Origin: JACMMS01 sp043758775
GTDB taxonomy: Bacteria > Pseudomonadota > Gammaproteobacteria > Burkholderiales > Methylophilaceae
NCBI GenBank assembly: GCA_043758775.1
Contig: JAYVMU010000059.1
Span: 1-46,713 of the forward strand
Direction: 5' to 3'
Length of the DNA stretch: 46,713 nucleotides
Shown: positions 17,139 through 26,089 of the stretch, piece after piece
Layout of the letters: each line of letters begins with the position of its first letter
Numbering within the stretch: position 1 is the stretch's first letter
Notes under the pieces: model-generated
What the model was told of the DNA's origin: nothing
The model's database searches: none
What the model saw: the letters and a program-made list of their open reading frames with translations, nothing else
Program-made: the position numbers and the translations under genes

Positions 17139-18350
17139 TTAAACCTCTTCCACGCTTGCCGCCGCTGTTAAAGCAGCCACATTTTCTTGGGTAAAGAATC
17201 CATCAAATTTTCCAAAGCGCTGCACGTATTCAATAATCAACGATGAATGCTCTGAGGCGTTAGAGAATATCTGTTTTAAGCCTTGTTCTTTGGAGCCAAT
17301 CACATCCAGTAAGAAGCCTTTACCTTGCTCGGCGATGGCCTGCACAACAAAATCAATATTCTCAATGCCATCACGCTCACCATCTTTCACGGCAATTGCC
17401 ACATGATGTAAACGCGGGCCATAGTTACGCACAAAAGTTTCAGTAGGTGATGGCAATTGTTCTAAATGATTGACGAAATACGGCGTGTTATTCGCAGTAA
17501 ATACTTTAGCTGGGCTTTTAGACTCAGGGAGAGCATGCACACTTTTAGTCACATTAGTCGACGAGTTCTGATCGCGAATATTATAAGCTCCCCAGAAATA
17601 ATAACTGGAAAGTGATAAGTATTCGAGTATCGCCACTTCGCGGTTTTGGCTATAAACACGCGTTGCTAAATGGTCAATCGGCAGTAACAAATCATCAATA
17701 CGCAGTTTAATTTGCAGCTCTTTCGATGCAACATAAGCGGCTTGTACTTCCGAATGAATCACACTGACACCCAAGGCATAGACGCGCAGTTCATCTGGCT
17801 CACGTTCTAGATAGCCCACAATATTATGTGTATATGGCGAGGGTTTACTAAACGCCACGTTCTCCGGCAGCTCCAATTTGCTTGTTTCGTTTTGTTTAAA
17901 AAACCTGAACTCGCGTTCCTGCTGCAACTTAACCACATCATGCATATTACTCACGCGAATGATCTCACCCATGTAGCGACTATTCGGCATTTTTTCCCCA
18001 ATCGGATATACCTCATTTAACGAACGGAAAATCCCGCGCAAATTCGGGTCTTTTACTTCGCGAATGATTAAATCGGGCGAATTAAGATCAATGCGCAGCA
18101 CATGTGTCCAATGTGATTCTGATTCCAACGTGACCAAATAATGGTACGACGTCATAAATGCCAGTTCAGCGACATACTGAATAGAATGACCCGGGTCGAC
18201 CGTAATCATGAATGCATCGATTTCGTGAATCATGGCCGTTAAGCCCATCTCATCACGCTGTTTGAGCAGGCGAATTAAATATTCCTCAAAAAATGGGGAA
18301 TTTTCTTTATCACCATGACGAGTAAATTTCAGTGAGTTGAGTGGCTTCAT
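17139..18350 (-). CDS. VOC-fold protein resembling 4-hydroxyphenylpyruvate dioxygenase, substrate unknown
   Basis: The C-terminal half has the layout of HPPD-type iron dioxygenases. A first candidate metal His lies at H227 (LLPIDHLATRVY) and a second at H316 (GPRLHHVAIAVKD). A candidate Glu is E374 (LIIEYVQRFG), followed by the HPPD-like tail GFFTQENVAALTAA. The segment before H316 (NNTPYFVNHLEQLPSPTETF-VRNYG) parallels the HPPD substrate-binding linker. The second inter-ligand distance is 58 residues, shorter than the roughly 80 of true HPPD. The first 210 residues are not recognised. No tyrosine-degradation genes lie nearby. It is a single gene between terminators; dioxygenase activity is inference. 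Confidence 0.65.
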   Translation of the reverse strand: MKPLNSLKFTRHGDKENSPFFEEYLIRLLKQRDEMGLTAMIHEIDAFMITVDPGHSIQYVAELAFMTSYHYLVTLESESHWTHVLRIDLNSPDLIIREVKDPNLRGIFRSLNEVYPIGEKMPNSRYMGEIIRVSNMHDVVKLQQEREFRFFKQNETSKLELPENVAFSKPSPYTHNIVGYLEREPDELRVYALGVSVIHSEVQAAYVASKELQIKLRIDDLLLPIDHLATRVYSQNREVAILEYLSLSSYYFWGAYNIRDQNSSTNVTKSVHALPESKSPAKVFTANNTPYFVNHLEQLPSPTETFVRNYGPRLHHVAIAVKDGERDGIENIDFVVQAIAEQGKGFLLDVIGSKEQGLKQIFSNASEHSSLIIEYVQRFGKFDGFFTQENVAALTAAASVEEV

Positions 18351-18464
18351 GCACTTATACCTATCTATAACTCATTGCTGACTTTGCTGCACTTTAACAC
18401 TCACTTCCATGGTTTCTAAACCGCTGCCAATACGGTACACCACTCACATAGCGTGCGGGTAAGC

Positions 18465-19385
18465 CTACTCGATATTCTGAATTTGCTCGCGCATTTGCTC
18501 GATCAACACTTTAAGTTCCATAGAAACTTGTGAGGTTTCAGTTGAAACTGATTTAGAACCCAAAGTATTGGCTTCACGATTAAGTTCTTGCATTAAGAAG
18601 TCTAAGCGTTTACCTGCTGCACCTTTGCCATTCAAATTGCGTTTTACTTCACTAAAATGGGCTGTCAGGCGTGTCAGCTCTTCATCCACATCAATTTTAT
18701 GCGCAAACAAACTCAGTTCCTGGCGGATACGTTCATCATCTGCCGTATTCAGTATTTCTTGAAATTTAAGCTTGAGTTTTTCTTGATAGTTTTTAATCAG
18801 AACGGGCAACATTGGTTTAACTTTAGCCACCAGTTTTTCTGCATCGCTTAAACGCTCAAATATCAGGGCTTTTAATTTTTCACCCTCGCGCATCCGCGCA
18901 TCCACTAGTGCCTGCAGAGCTTCTGTTAACGACTCTTTCAAGACTTCAGTCAAATCGTCAGCAGCGACGCTTGTAGTCTTCACCACACCTGGCATACGCA
19001 GCACGTCCAGCAAATTTACTGACTGACTTTGCGGAAAGTAAGCTTTTGCCGTTTGCGTCATTTCAGCCAGTTGTTGCAAAACTTCATGGTTTAATTGTTG
19101 GGTTTTAGTTACATTAACTAATGGCATTAAGCTTAAACGGCATTCCACTTTGCCACGCCCGAGTTTAGCGCTAATTAGCTCACGTACTTGTGGTTCAAAA
19201 CTACGCATGACTTCATCTAATTTTAGATGTAATTCTAAGTAACGATGATTAACCGAGCGCAGCTCCACTAGCAACACCCCACCTGCAATTTCACGCTCAA
19301 CCGCGGCAAAACCCGTCATACTCAGTATATTTGATAGTGTATTTTGCTGCGAAGTAGTTATAGTTTGGGTCATTTTTGGGTTCAT
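18465..19385 (-). CDS. yicC: YicC family endoribonuclease
   Basis: YicC-family proteins are endoribonucleases linked to small-RNA decay and stationary-phase fitness. The N-terminal block SMTGFAAVERE and VELRSVNHRYLELHLKL are signatures. So are the C-terminal RLDFLMQELNREANTLGSKS and the SQVSMELKVLIEQMREQIQNIE end. The start at 19385 gives 306 residues, with about 20 extra before the usual SMTGFA start; a second ATG lies four codons in. It is divergent from the Ser/Thr kinase gene, with 156 bases between them. Confidence 0.95.
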   Translation of the reverse strand: MNPKMTQTITTSQQNTLSNILSMTGFAAVEREIAGGVLLVELRSVNHRYLELHLKLDEVMRSFEPQVRELISAKLGRGKVECRLSLMPLVNVTKTQQLNHEVLQQLAEMTQTAKAYFPQSQSVNLLDVLRMPGVVKTTSVAADDLTEVLKESLTEALQALVDARMREGEKLKALIFERLSDAEKLVAKVKPMLPVLIKNYQEKLKLKFQEILNTADDERIRQELSLFAHKIDVDEELTRLTAHFSEVKRNLNGKGAAGKRLDFLMQELNREANTLGSKSVSTETSQVSMELKVLIEQMREQIQNIE

Positions 19386-19541
19386 TCTTAAAGTAGTTTA
19401 TAATAATTGTATCAAACACTACTGATTTTATGGCAGAATACAAAAAAATTGATTCAATTAAACACACTTAATTAGCTATGGTTAAAATTGTGAGCTTACC
19501 AACATGGTGATGAAAATAATTTAACTGAATAATCTATCAGT

Positions 19542-20480
19542 ATGCCAACTCCAATCAATCAAGCCTTACCTATTGGCTACCAGTTACAAGACTATAAAAT
19601 CGTTAAAGTCTTGAGTACAGGTGGCTTCAGCTTGGTATATCTCGCACATGACAAAAACAAGAAAACTGTCGCTATAAAAGAGTATATGCCCACCAGCTTG
19701 GCATTACGTGCTGATGGCCATACAGTAGTACTCAACACTGAAGACGAGGCTGTCACGTTTAAGCATGGTCTTAAATGCTTTTTTGAAGAAGGTTTAGCCC
19801 TAGCTAGAATTGATCACAAAAACATTGTACGCGTACTTAATTTCTTTCGTGCGAATAACACCGTCTATATGGTCATGCAATACGAACGTGGCAAACCCTT
19901 ACAGGACTTTATATTAGCGCAGGAACAGCCGCTGGAAGAAAATTTCGTACGCAAGTTGTTTGCGGAAATGTTAAATGGATTACGCGAAGTCCACACGCAT
20001 AAACTATTACATCTGGACATTAAGCCTGCCAATATTTATATCCGCCAAGACAACTCCCCGGTATTGTTAGATTTTGGCTCTGCTAGGCAGATTCTTACTG
20101 ATGCACACTCTAAGCTCGCACCAAGTTTTACCCCTGGTTTTGCATCACCTGAGCATTACGTTGACCGTAAAAAACTAGGCCCTTGGAGTGATATTTACAG
20201 TCTTGGTGCCAGTATGTATTCGTGTTTAGCGCGTTCCTCGCCTATGGCAGCTGACTTACGGGCAAAAAATGATGCGCTGATGCCAGCGCAAAAAATTGGC
20301 AAAAATATTTATTCTGATAGTCTATTAGAAATTATTGATAGTTGCTTAAACTTAGATCCGCTACAACGCCCACAAAGTGTATTTGCACTACAAAAAGACT
20401 TACTACAAGACTTTGTTGTGGATGAAAAAAAATTAAGCATGATTCATCAACTTAAAAGCTTTCTTAGTAAATCGTTATAA
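19542..20480 (+). CDS. Serine/threonine protein kinase (Hanks/PknB type), soluble
   Basis: This is a eukaryotic-like protein kinase. Visible motifs are the Gly loop STGGFSLVY (26-33), the ATP-binding Lys K46 (VAIKEYMP) and the catalytic loop HLDIKPANIYI with D159, K161 and N164. The DFG motif is D177-G179 and the SPEHY motif replaces APE. There is no transmembrane or extracellular sensor domain; the protein is just the catalytic domain plus a short helical tail. It is followed ten bases later by a PP2C phosphatase gene, so the two form a reversible phosphorylation pair. Their targets are unknown. Confidence 0.93.
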   Translation: MPTPINQALPIGYQLQDYKIVKVLSTGGFSLVYLAHDKNKKTVAIKEYMPTSLALRADGHTVVLNTEDEAVTFKHGLKCFFEEGLALARIDHKNIVRVLNFFRANNTVYMVMQYERGKPLQDFILAQEQPLEENFVRKLFAEMLNGLREVHTHKLLHLDIKPANIYIRQDNSPVLLDFGSARQILTDAHSKLAPSFTPGFASPEHYVDRKKLGPWSDIYSLGASMYSCLARSSPMAADLRAKNDALMPAQKIGKNIYSDSLLEIIDSCLNLDPLQRPQSVFALQKDLLQDFVVDEKKLSMIHQLKSFLSKSL

Positions 20481-20490
20481 ATAAACAGCT

Positions 20491-21429
20491 ATGAAATTTA
20501 CCATTCATCAAAGTAGTCGTCAGGGTACTAGGCCCTACAATCAAGACCGCCTTGCCTATTCATATAGTAAAGATGCACTATTGCTCGTACTAGCAGATGG
20601 CATGGGCGGTCGACAACATGGTGAAATAGCAGCTCATTTAGCGGTTAAAACTTTAACCGATGCTTTTCAAAGACTAGCTGTTCCGACGCTCAGTAGCCCT
20701 GCCAAATTCCTAACGCAAAATATCCAGCAAGTGCACGATATGATTGCCAACAACACCCAAACTGAGCACTTAGCAGAGAAACCAGGCACGACCATTGTGG
20801 CGGCAGTGATTCAACATGGCACACTGTATTTTGCACATGTAGGCGATTCCAGGCTATATCATTTTCGCGATGGTCATTTACTATTTTGCACAGAAGATCA
20901 CTCAATTGTGCAATCTCTATATCGCAGAGGTGTCATTCAATTTGAAGAAATGGCACAACATCCCTATCGCAATCGAATCTACAATTGTTTAGGTGGCGAG
21001 CAACCGCCTAAAATCGAACTTTCCGATAAGCACGAGTTACTGGAAGGTGATACCATTTTGCTATGCACAGATGGCGTTTGGGGTGGCTTAGATGACCAAA
21101 AAATTAAAGAAATTCTACATTCAAACACCATTGATAACGCCATTGATAACGCCATTATTGAATTACTGGACACCGCTGAATATAACAATGGTGAAGATAG
21201 TGACAACCTAAGCGCAATTGGTCTGCAATGGGGCGATCGCCAAATGAGCAATTTTGCCATTTCCACCGTCACCATGCCATTGGGCGCAACCACTACCATT
21301 ATGAATCCCATCTTCGATCTGGAGGAAGAAGGAAATAGCCTGAATAATGACCTGACAGATGACGATATTGAGAACACCATTGCCGCCATTCAGGCTGCAT
21401 TATCTAAAGCCAAACAAACTAGAACCTAG
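20491..21429 (+). CDS. PP2C-family protein phosphatase
   Basis: This is a metal-dependent Ser/Thr phosphatase, presumably counteracting the kinase encoded just upstream. Metal-binding motifs are present in the family order: RPYNQDRLAY, LLVLADGMGGRQHGEIAAHL, GTTIVAAVI, HVGDSRLYHF, TEDHSIV, LLCTDGVWGGL and EDSDNLSAI. After about residue 245 there is a C-terminal extension of about 65 acidic residues (FDLEEEGNSLNNDLTDDDIE) with no recognised fold. That extension also contains several Thr (TVTMPLGATTTIMNP) that resemble a kinase target or FHA ligand; this is inference. Confidence 0.93.
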   Translation: MKFTIHQSSRQGTRPYNQDRLAYSYSKDALLLVLADGMGGRQHGEIAAHLAVKTLTDAFQRLAVPTLSSPAKFLTQNIQQVHDMIANNTQTEHLAEKPGTTIVAAVIQHGTLYFAHVGDSRLYHFRDGHLLFCTEDHSIVQSLYRRGVIQFEEMAQHPYRNRIYNCLGGEQPPKIELSDKHELLEGDTILLCTDGVWGGLDDQKIKEILHSNTIDNAIDNAIIELLDTAEYNNGEDSDNLSAIGLQWGDRQMSNFAISTVTMPLGATTTIMNPIFDLEEEGNSLNNDLTDDDIENTIAAIQAALSKAKQTRT

Positions 21430-21525
21430 CTTTGAAACAGCGCCCATCATCAACTTGAATTAATTAAGTTTTCTGCAAGTTAAGCATCGCTTATAATACT
21501 GTTCTGTATTATTGAGAACCATGCC

Positions 21526-22257
21526 ATGAACACTAATCAATCGCGCCCAAGCCAACGTGCTAATAATGAACTACGCTCTGTAGAAATCATCCGCCATTAC
21601 ACCAAACACGCCGAAGGCTCGGTGTTGGTAAAGTTTGGTGATACGCATGTACTGTGCACTGCCAGTGTAGAAGAAAAGGTGCCGGGCTTTTTAAAAGGCA
21701 AAAACCAAGGCTGGGTAACGGCTGAATATGGCATGTTGCCACGCTCCACTGGCAGCCGCATGGATCGTGAGGCGGCACGCGGTAAACAAAGTGGCCGTAC
21801 TCAAGAAATTCAACGCCTCATTGGTCGCAGCTTACGCGCGATTATTGACCTGAACAAACTAGGTGAGCGTAGCGTGCACATTGACTGTGACGTGATTCAA
21901 GCCGATGGTGGCACCCGCACCGCCAGCATTACTGGCGCATATGTCGCGTTACAAGACGCTATTACGTTGCTGCTGTCTAAGGGCCTGATTACAGAATCAC
22001 CACTTAAAGACAGTGTTGCTGCTATCTCGGTAGGCGTCTACCAAGGCACACCGGTGCTGGATTTAGACTATATCGAAGATTCTGCTTGCGATACGGATAT
22101 GAACGTCGTCATGACAGGTAGCGGTGGTTTTGTAGAAATTCAAGGCACTGCCGAAGGCGAACCATTTAAACGCGCAGAAATGGATGCTATGCTAGATCTG
22201 GCGGCGCATGGCATTAAACAATTAGTAAAACAACAACAAGCTGCTTTAAAAGTTTAA
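21526..22257 (+). CDS. rph: Ribonuclease PH
   Basis: RNase PH is a phosphate-dependent 3'-5' exonuclease that trims tRNA precursors. The 243-residue protein shows the family start (RSVEIIRHYTKHAEGSVLV), the GWVTAEYGMLPRST loop, RQ-equivalent GRTQEIQRLIGRSLRAIIDL, IDCDVIQADGGTRTASITGA and the C-terminal GSGGFVEIQGTAEGEPF. The length and all conserved blocks look intact. It is followed 15 bases later by rdgB, a common pairing. Confidence 0.97.
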   Translation: MNTNQSRPSQRANNELRSVEIIRHYTKHAEGSVLVKFGDTHVLCTASVEEKVPGFLKGKNQGWVTAEYGMLPRSTGSRMDREAARGKQSGRTQEIQRLIGRSLRAIIDLNKLGERSVHIDCDVIQADGGTRTASITGAYVALQDAITLLLSKGLITESPLKDSVAAISVGVYQGTPVLDLDYIEDSACDTDMNVVMTGSGGFVEIQGTAEGEPFKRAEMDAMLDLAAHGIKQLVKQQQAALKV

Positions 22258-22272
22258 TCGCATTAAAAAATT

Positions 22273-22896
22273 ATGCAAACGACCAATATCAGCAAGTTAG
22301 TACTCGCCACAAACAATGCAGGCAAGCTGCGTGAGATGCAAGCCTTGCTGCAGAGCTTGAATATTGAAGTATTGCCGCAATCTGCTTTTAACGTAACAGA
22401 ATGCCCGGAGCCACACTGCACCTTTATTGAAAACGCCTTGGCTAAGGCACGCCATGCGAGCTTGCTCACGGGCCTGCCAGCCTTAGCAGATGACTCCGGA
22501 CTTTGTGTAGAGGCACTGCAGGGTGTACCTGGTGTGCTTTCAGCAAGATATGCCTGTGAAACACCAGAGCAAGCAAAATCTGATGCGGCTAATAACGCCA
22601 AGTTACTAATCGCATTAGCCAATGAAGAAAACCGACTCGCTTATTATTATTGCATCATGGTACTCGTACGCCATGCAAATGATCCGCAACCCTTAATCAG
22701 TGAGGGCATCTGGGTCGGTGAAATTTTGCGTGCCCCACGTGGAACAGGCGGTTTTGGTTATGATCCAATATTTTTGGATGCAAAAACAGAGCAAACAGGT
22801 GCGGAACTAGCACCGGCTATTAAGAATCGTATTAGTCATCGCGGGCATGCTTTAAACAAATTATTACTCAAACTTGAGAATATTCAACATGGCTAA
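22273..22896 (+). CDS. rdgB: XTP/dITP diphosphatase (non-canonical purine NTP pyrophosphatase)
   Basis: RdgB (Ham1 family) hydrolyses dITP, dXTP and related nucleotides to keep them out of DNA. Conserved segments are KLVLATNNAGKLREMQALL at the start, FIENALAKARHAS, LADDSGLCVEALQGVPGVLSARY, GFGYDPIFL and the C-terminal KNRISHRGHALNKL. The 207-residue length is slightly above average. Its stop overlaps the start of the next small gene, which indicates translational coupling. Confidence 0.96.
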   Translation: MQTTNISKLVLATNNAGKLREMQALLQSLNIEVLPQSAFNVTECPEPHCTFIENALAKARHASLLTGLPALADDSGLCVEALQGVPGVLSARYACETPEQAKSDAANNAKLLIALANEENRLAYYYCIMVLVRHANDPQPLISEGIWVGEILRAPRGTGGFGYDPIFLDAKTEQTGAELAPAIKNRISHRGHALNKLLLKLENIQHG

Positions 22897-23119
22897 CAAA
22901 GTATTAGACAAAAGTCATTGGCCAATCTGGCTGAGAGACGATACCAGCATCGTTTCATGTACAGAAAAAATCAAAGTCATGAAAGAAAACTTTGATGAAA
23001 TCAAACAAATCGCGCAGGATGCGCTGGAAGATGGCTTGCTCATGGAAGTATCTGAGGCGCAAATGCGTGAGGCTTTACATGATTTAGTGGAAAGCCTGAT
23101 TAATCCGTACCAAAAATGA
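22889..23119 (+). CDS. Small hypothetical protein between rdgB and hemW
   Basis: A 76-residue protein that I do not recognise. It begins MANKVLDKSHWPIWLRDDTS and ends in a predicted helical region rich in Glu and Ala (IKQIAQDALEDGLLMEVSEAQMREALHDLVESL). There are no membrane segments, cysteine clusters or known motifs. The ATG at 22889 overlaps the rdgB stop by eight bases, and its own stop overlaps the hemW ATG (ATGA at 23116-23119). It is therefore coupled on both sides, which argues that it is a real gene. Confidence 0.75.
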   Translation: MANKVLDKSHWPIWLRDDTSIVSCTEKIKVMKENFDEIKQIAQDALEDGLLMEVSEAQMREALHDLVESLINPYQK

Positions 23120-24378
23120 TTCCTATCATCCCTATTAATGATTTTTTGCCACAAAATAATCTTGTCACGTCAGTAAAAAAGCCGATTAATACCGTGGCAC
23201 CCCTCACTGGCGATGCCACACTTTCTGGCTTAAAAAACTCACCGCCACTTTCGCTGTATATTCATATTCCTTGGTGCGTTAAAAAATGCCCTTACTGCGA
23301 TTTTAATTCGCATGAGAGTCGAAGTAAGAATGGTGAAATTCCAGAAAGCGCTTATGTAGACGCTTTAATTGCAGATTTAGAGCAAGCGGTGCCTAAAATC
23401 TGGGGACGAAAAATCCGTAGTATTTTCTTTGGTGGTGGTACGCCTAGTTTATTCTCTGGTAAATCTATCGACCGTATATTGAGTCATGTGCGCATGCTGA
23501 CACAGCTAGAATATGGCGCGGAAATTACCTTAGAAGCCAACCCTGGCACAGTAGATGCAGCGCATTTCACTGGTTACAAACAAGCGGGTATCAATCGCGT
23601 ATCGCTAGGCATACAAAGCTTTAACGATGCACATTTGCATGCTTTGGGCCGCATTCATGACCAAGCGCAAGCGCGGCAATCCATCACGTTAGCGCTTAAT
23701 ATCTTTGACCAAGTCAATTTAGATGTGATGTACGGCTTACCCAATCAAACACTGGCTGAAGCCTTGCACGATGCGCAAACGGCAATTGATTTCAAGACGG
23801 CACATCTGTCGTTTTATCATTTAACGTTAGAGCCTAATACCGCGTTTTACCACACCCCACCTAACTTGCCAGATGATGATTTAAGCGCGAACATGCAGGA
23901 ACAGATTGAGATTCTACTTAAAGCTAATGGTTATCAACACTATGAAACCTCAGCCTTCGCGCTGGCGCGTAAACAATGTGGACATAATCTTAATTACTGG
24001 CAATTTGGCGACTATTTGGGCATAGGCGCTGGTGCACACAGCAAATTAAGCTATCACGATAAAATCACCCGCGAAAGCCGCTATAAACATCCTAAACAAT
24101 ATATGGAAAAAGTCCTATTTGGTGGCCACATAGAGCAAGAGCGCATTATCACACAAGATGAACTAGGCTTTGAGTTCATGATGAATGCATTACGTCTTAA
24201 TGACGGTGTGGAAGCCAGTTTATTCCGTCAACACACTGGCTTAAGCTTAAGCAGCTTAAGCAGTAAATTGCACACCGCGCAAAGCAAAGGCTTACTTGAG
24301 CCATCGCTAACATGCATCAAGCCTACGCTGCGTGGACAACGTTATCTCAACGATTTACTACAGTTGTTCTTGGAATAA
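23116..24378 (+). CDS. hemW: Radical SAM family heme chaperone HemW
   Basis: HemW (formerly annotated as oxygen-independent coproporphyrinogen oxidase-like) binds haem and inserts it into respiratory enzymes. The radical SAM cluster motif is C54-x3-C58-x2-C61 (IPWCVKKCPYCDF). FFGGGTPSLFSG, LEANPGTVD and GINRVSLGIQSF follow, with a typical HemW C-terminal domain. The Cys-x-Cys of true HemN is not seen. The first 45 residues before SLYIHIPWC are longer than usual, and an internal start is possible, but the ATG at 23116 overlaps the upstream stop. It converges on argH. Confidence 0.93.
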   Translation: MIPIIPINDFLPQNNLVTSVKKPINTVAPLTGDATLSGLKNSPPLSLYIHIPWCVKKCPYCDFNSHESRSKNGEIPESAYVDALIADLEQAVPKIWGRKIRSIFFGGGTPSLFSGKSIDRILSHVRMLTQLEYGAEITLEANPGTVDAAHFTGYKQAGINRVSLGIQSFNDAHLHALGRIHDQAQARQSITLALNIFDQVNLDVMYGLPNQTLAEALHDAQTAIDFKTAHLSFYHLTLEPNTAFYHTPPNLPDDDLSANMQEQIEILLKANGYQHYETSAFALARKQCGHNLNYWQFGDYLGIGAGAHSKLSYHDKITRESRYKHPKQYMEKVLFGGHIEQERIITQDELGFEFMMNALRLNDGVEASLFRQHTGLSLSSLSSKLHTAQSKGLLEPSLTCIKPTLRGQRYLNDLLQLFLE

Positions 24379-24442
24379 GGTCACGCCTGACGAAACTATT
24401 TCTGTCATTACGGACTAATATAAGCTAACTAACCAATAAATC

Positions 24443-25864
24443 TTAAGCCAGCAACTCTCTCGCCCTAGCAACGGCCGCTTTCACTTGATTCGGCGCGGTG
24501 CCGCCAATATGGTTACGACTCGCGAGTGAGCCTTCCAGCGTCAGCACTTGGTAAACGCCATCATCAATCATGGCATTAAATTTTTGCAACTCCAACAAAC
24601 TTAAATCGCTTAAATCACAGCCTTTATCCACGGCATAACGCACCGCCAAAGCCACTGCTTCGTGCGCATCTCTAAACGCCAAGCCCTTTTTTACCAGATA
24701 ATCCGCTAAATCGGTTGCCGTAGCAAAACCCTCGGCTGCCGCTTGGCGCATATTAGTTTTTTTCACGTCAATGCCACGCAACATGTCGGCATAGATTTCG
24801 AGCGTAACTAATAAGGTATCTGCAGTATCAAAAAGTGGTTCTTTATCTTCTTGATTATCTTTATTGTAAGCTAACGGTTGCGCTTTCATCAATGTCAGTA
24901 AAGCCACCAGATGCCCCGTTACACGGCCTGTTTTTCCCCTTACAAGCTCAGGTACGTCTGGATTTTTCTTTTGCGGCATGATGCTAGAGCCCGTACAGAA
25001 GCGGTCTGCGATATCAATAAAAGCATAGCGTGGTGATGACCACAAAATAAGCTCTTCAGAAAAACGTGATAAATGCGTCATCACCAAACTGCTGGCGAAG
25101 GTAAATTCAATAGCAAAATCCCGGTCTGATACTGCATCCAATGAATTTTCGCATACGCCATCAAAACCTAAGCTTTTGGCAACCATTTCGCGATCAATCG
25201 GGTAGCTTGTACCAGCCAAAGCCGCTGCACCTAGCGGCAAGCGATTGATACGTTTGCGACAATCCGTAAAGCGCGCCGCATCACGTTGCAGCATCTCAAA
25301 ATAAGCCATTAAATGGTGGCCGAACGTGACTGGTTGCGCCACTTGCAAGTGGGTAAAGCCGGGCATGATAGTATCAAAATGTGCATCGGCTAAATCTAAA
25401 ATTGAAGCTTGTAATTTGCGAATACCTGCGATCACATTATCGGTTGTGGCGCGTAACCATAAACGAACATCGGTGGCGACTTGATCATTACGGCTACGGC
25501 CTGTATGCAAGCGCTTGCCAGCATCACCAATTTTATCGGTTAAACGCTTTTCAATATTCAGATGTACATCTTCTAAATCCAGCAACCAGTCAAATTTTCC
25601 TGCTTGAATTTCTGCAAGAATTTCCGCCAAACCTTGCTCAATAGCGCCTACATCCACTTCAGCAATAATACCTTGCGCCCCTAACATGCGCGCATGTGCA
25701 ATAGAGCCTTGTATATCAAACTCGGCCAAACGTTTATCAAAATAAACTGAAGCGGTATACCATTTAACCAGCTCTGCCACTGGTTCGTTAAAACGACCAG
25801 ACCAGCTTTCTGCCTTTTTGTTGAGTGAATTAATTGGTGTTTGTTCTGTAATTTTTTGTGACAT
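24443..25864 (-). CDS. argH: Argininosuccinate lyase
   Basis: ArgH cleaves argininosuccinate to arginine and fumarate, the last step of arginine synthesis. The 473-residue protein has all fumarase/aspartase-superfamily blocks: HTGRSRNDQVATDVRLW, MPGFTHLQVAQPVTFGHHL, PLGAAALAGTSYPIDRE and the signature loop GSSIMPQKKNPDVPELVRG. It also has the C-terminal SLASRNHIGGTAPNQVKAAV. It is a single gene divergent from the algZ-like kinase, with 225 bases between them. No other arg genes are in the window. Confidence 0.98.
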   Translation of the reverse strand: MSQKITEQTPINSLNKKAESWSGRFNEPVAELVKWYTASVYFDKRLAEFDIQGSIAHARMLGAQGIIAEVDVGAIEQGLAEILAEIQAGKFDWLLDLEDVHLNIEKRLTDKIGDAGKRLHTGRSRNDQVATDVRLWLRATTDNVIAGIRKLQASILDLADAHFDTIMPGFTHLQVAQPVTFGHHLMAYFEMLQRDAARFTDCRKRINRLPLGAAALAGTSYPIDREMVAKSLGFDGVCENSLDAVSDRDFAIEFTFASSLVMTHLSRFSEELILWSSPRYAFIDIADRFCTGSSIMPQKKNPDVPELVRGKTGRVTGHLVALLTLMKAQPLAYNKDNQEDKEPLFDTADTLLVTLEIYADMLRGIDVKKTNMRQAAAEGFATATDLADYLVKKGLAFRDAHEAVALAVRYAVDKGCDLSDLSLLELQKFNAMIDDGVYQVLTLEGSLASRNHIGGTAPNQVKAAVARARELLA

Positions 25865-26089
25865 ATTTGACTGTATTTTTCTAGGCTAATTAAATATTGT
25901 TTTGCTGATTGCTTTTGCTATTAGCTGCTAAACACTATTGATTTTATTAACTAATTTCAAACTGATATCAAATTAGCATGATTTTGATAATATACTGGAT
26001 ACCGAGAGTATAAAACGCTATGAAGTTAAAACAAAATTTAACCACTATTTAACATGCGTACATGATAAAAATAACGAGCTCAATTATTC

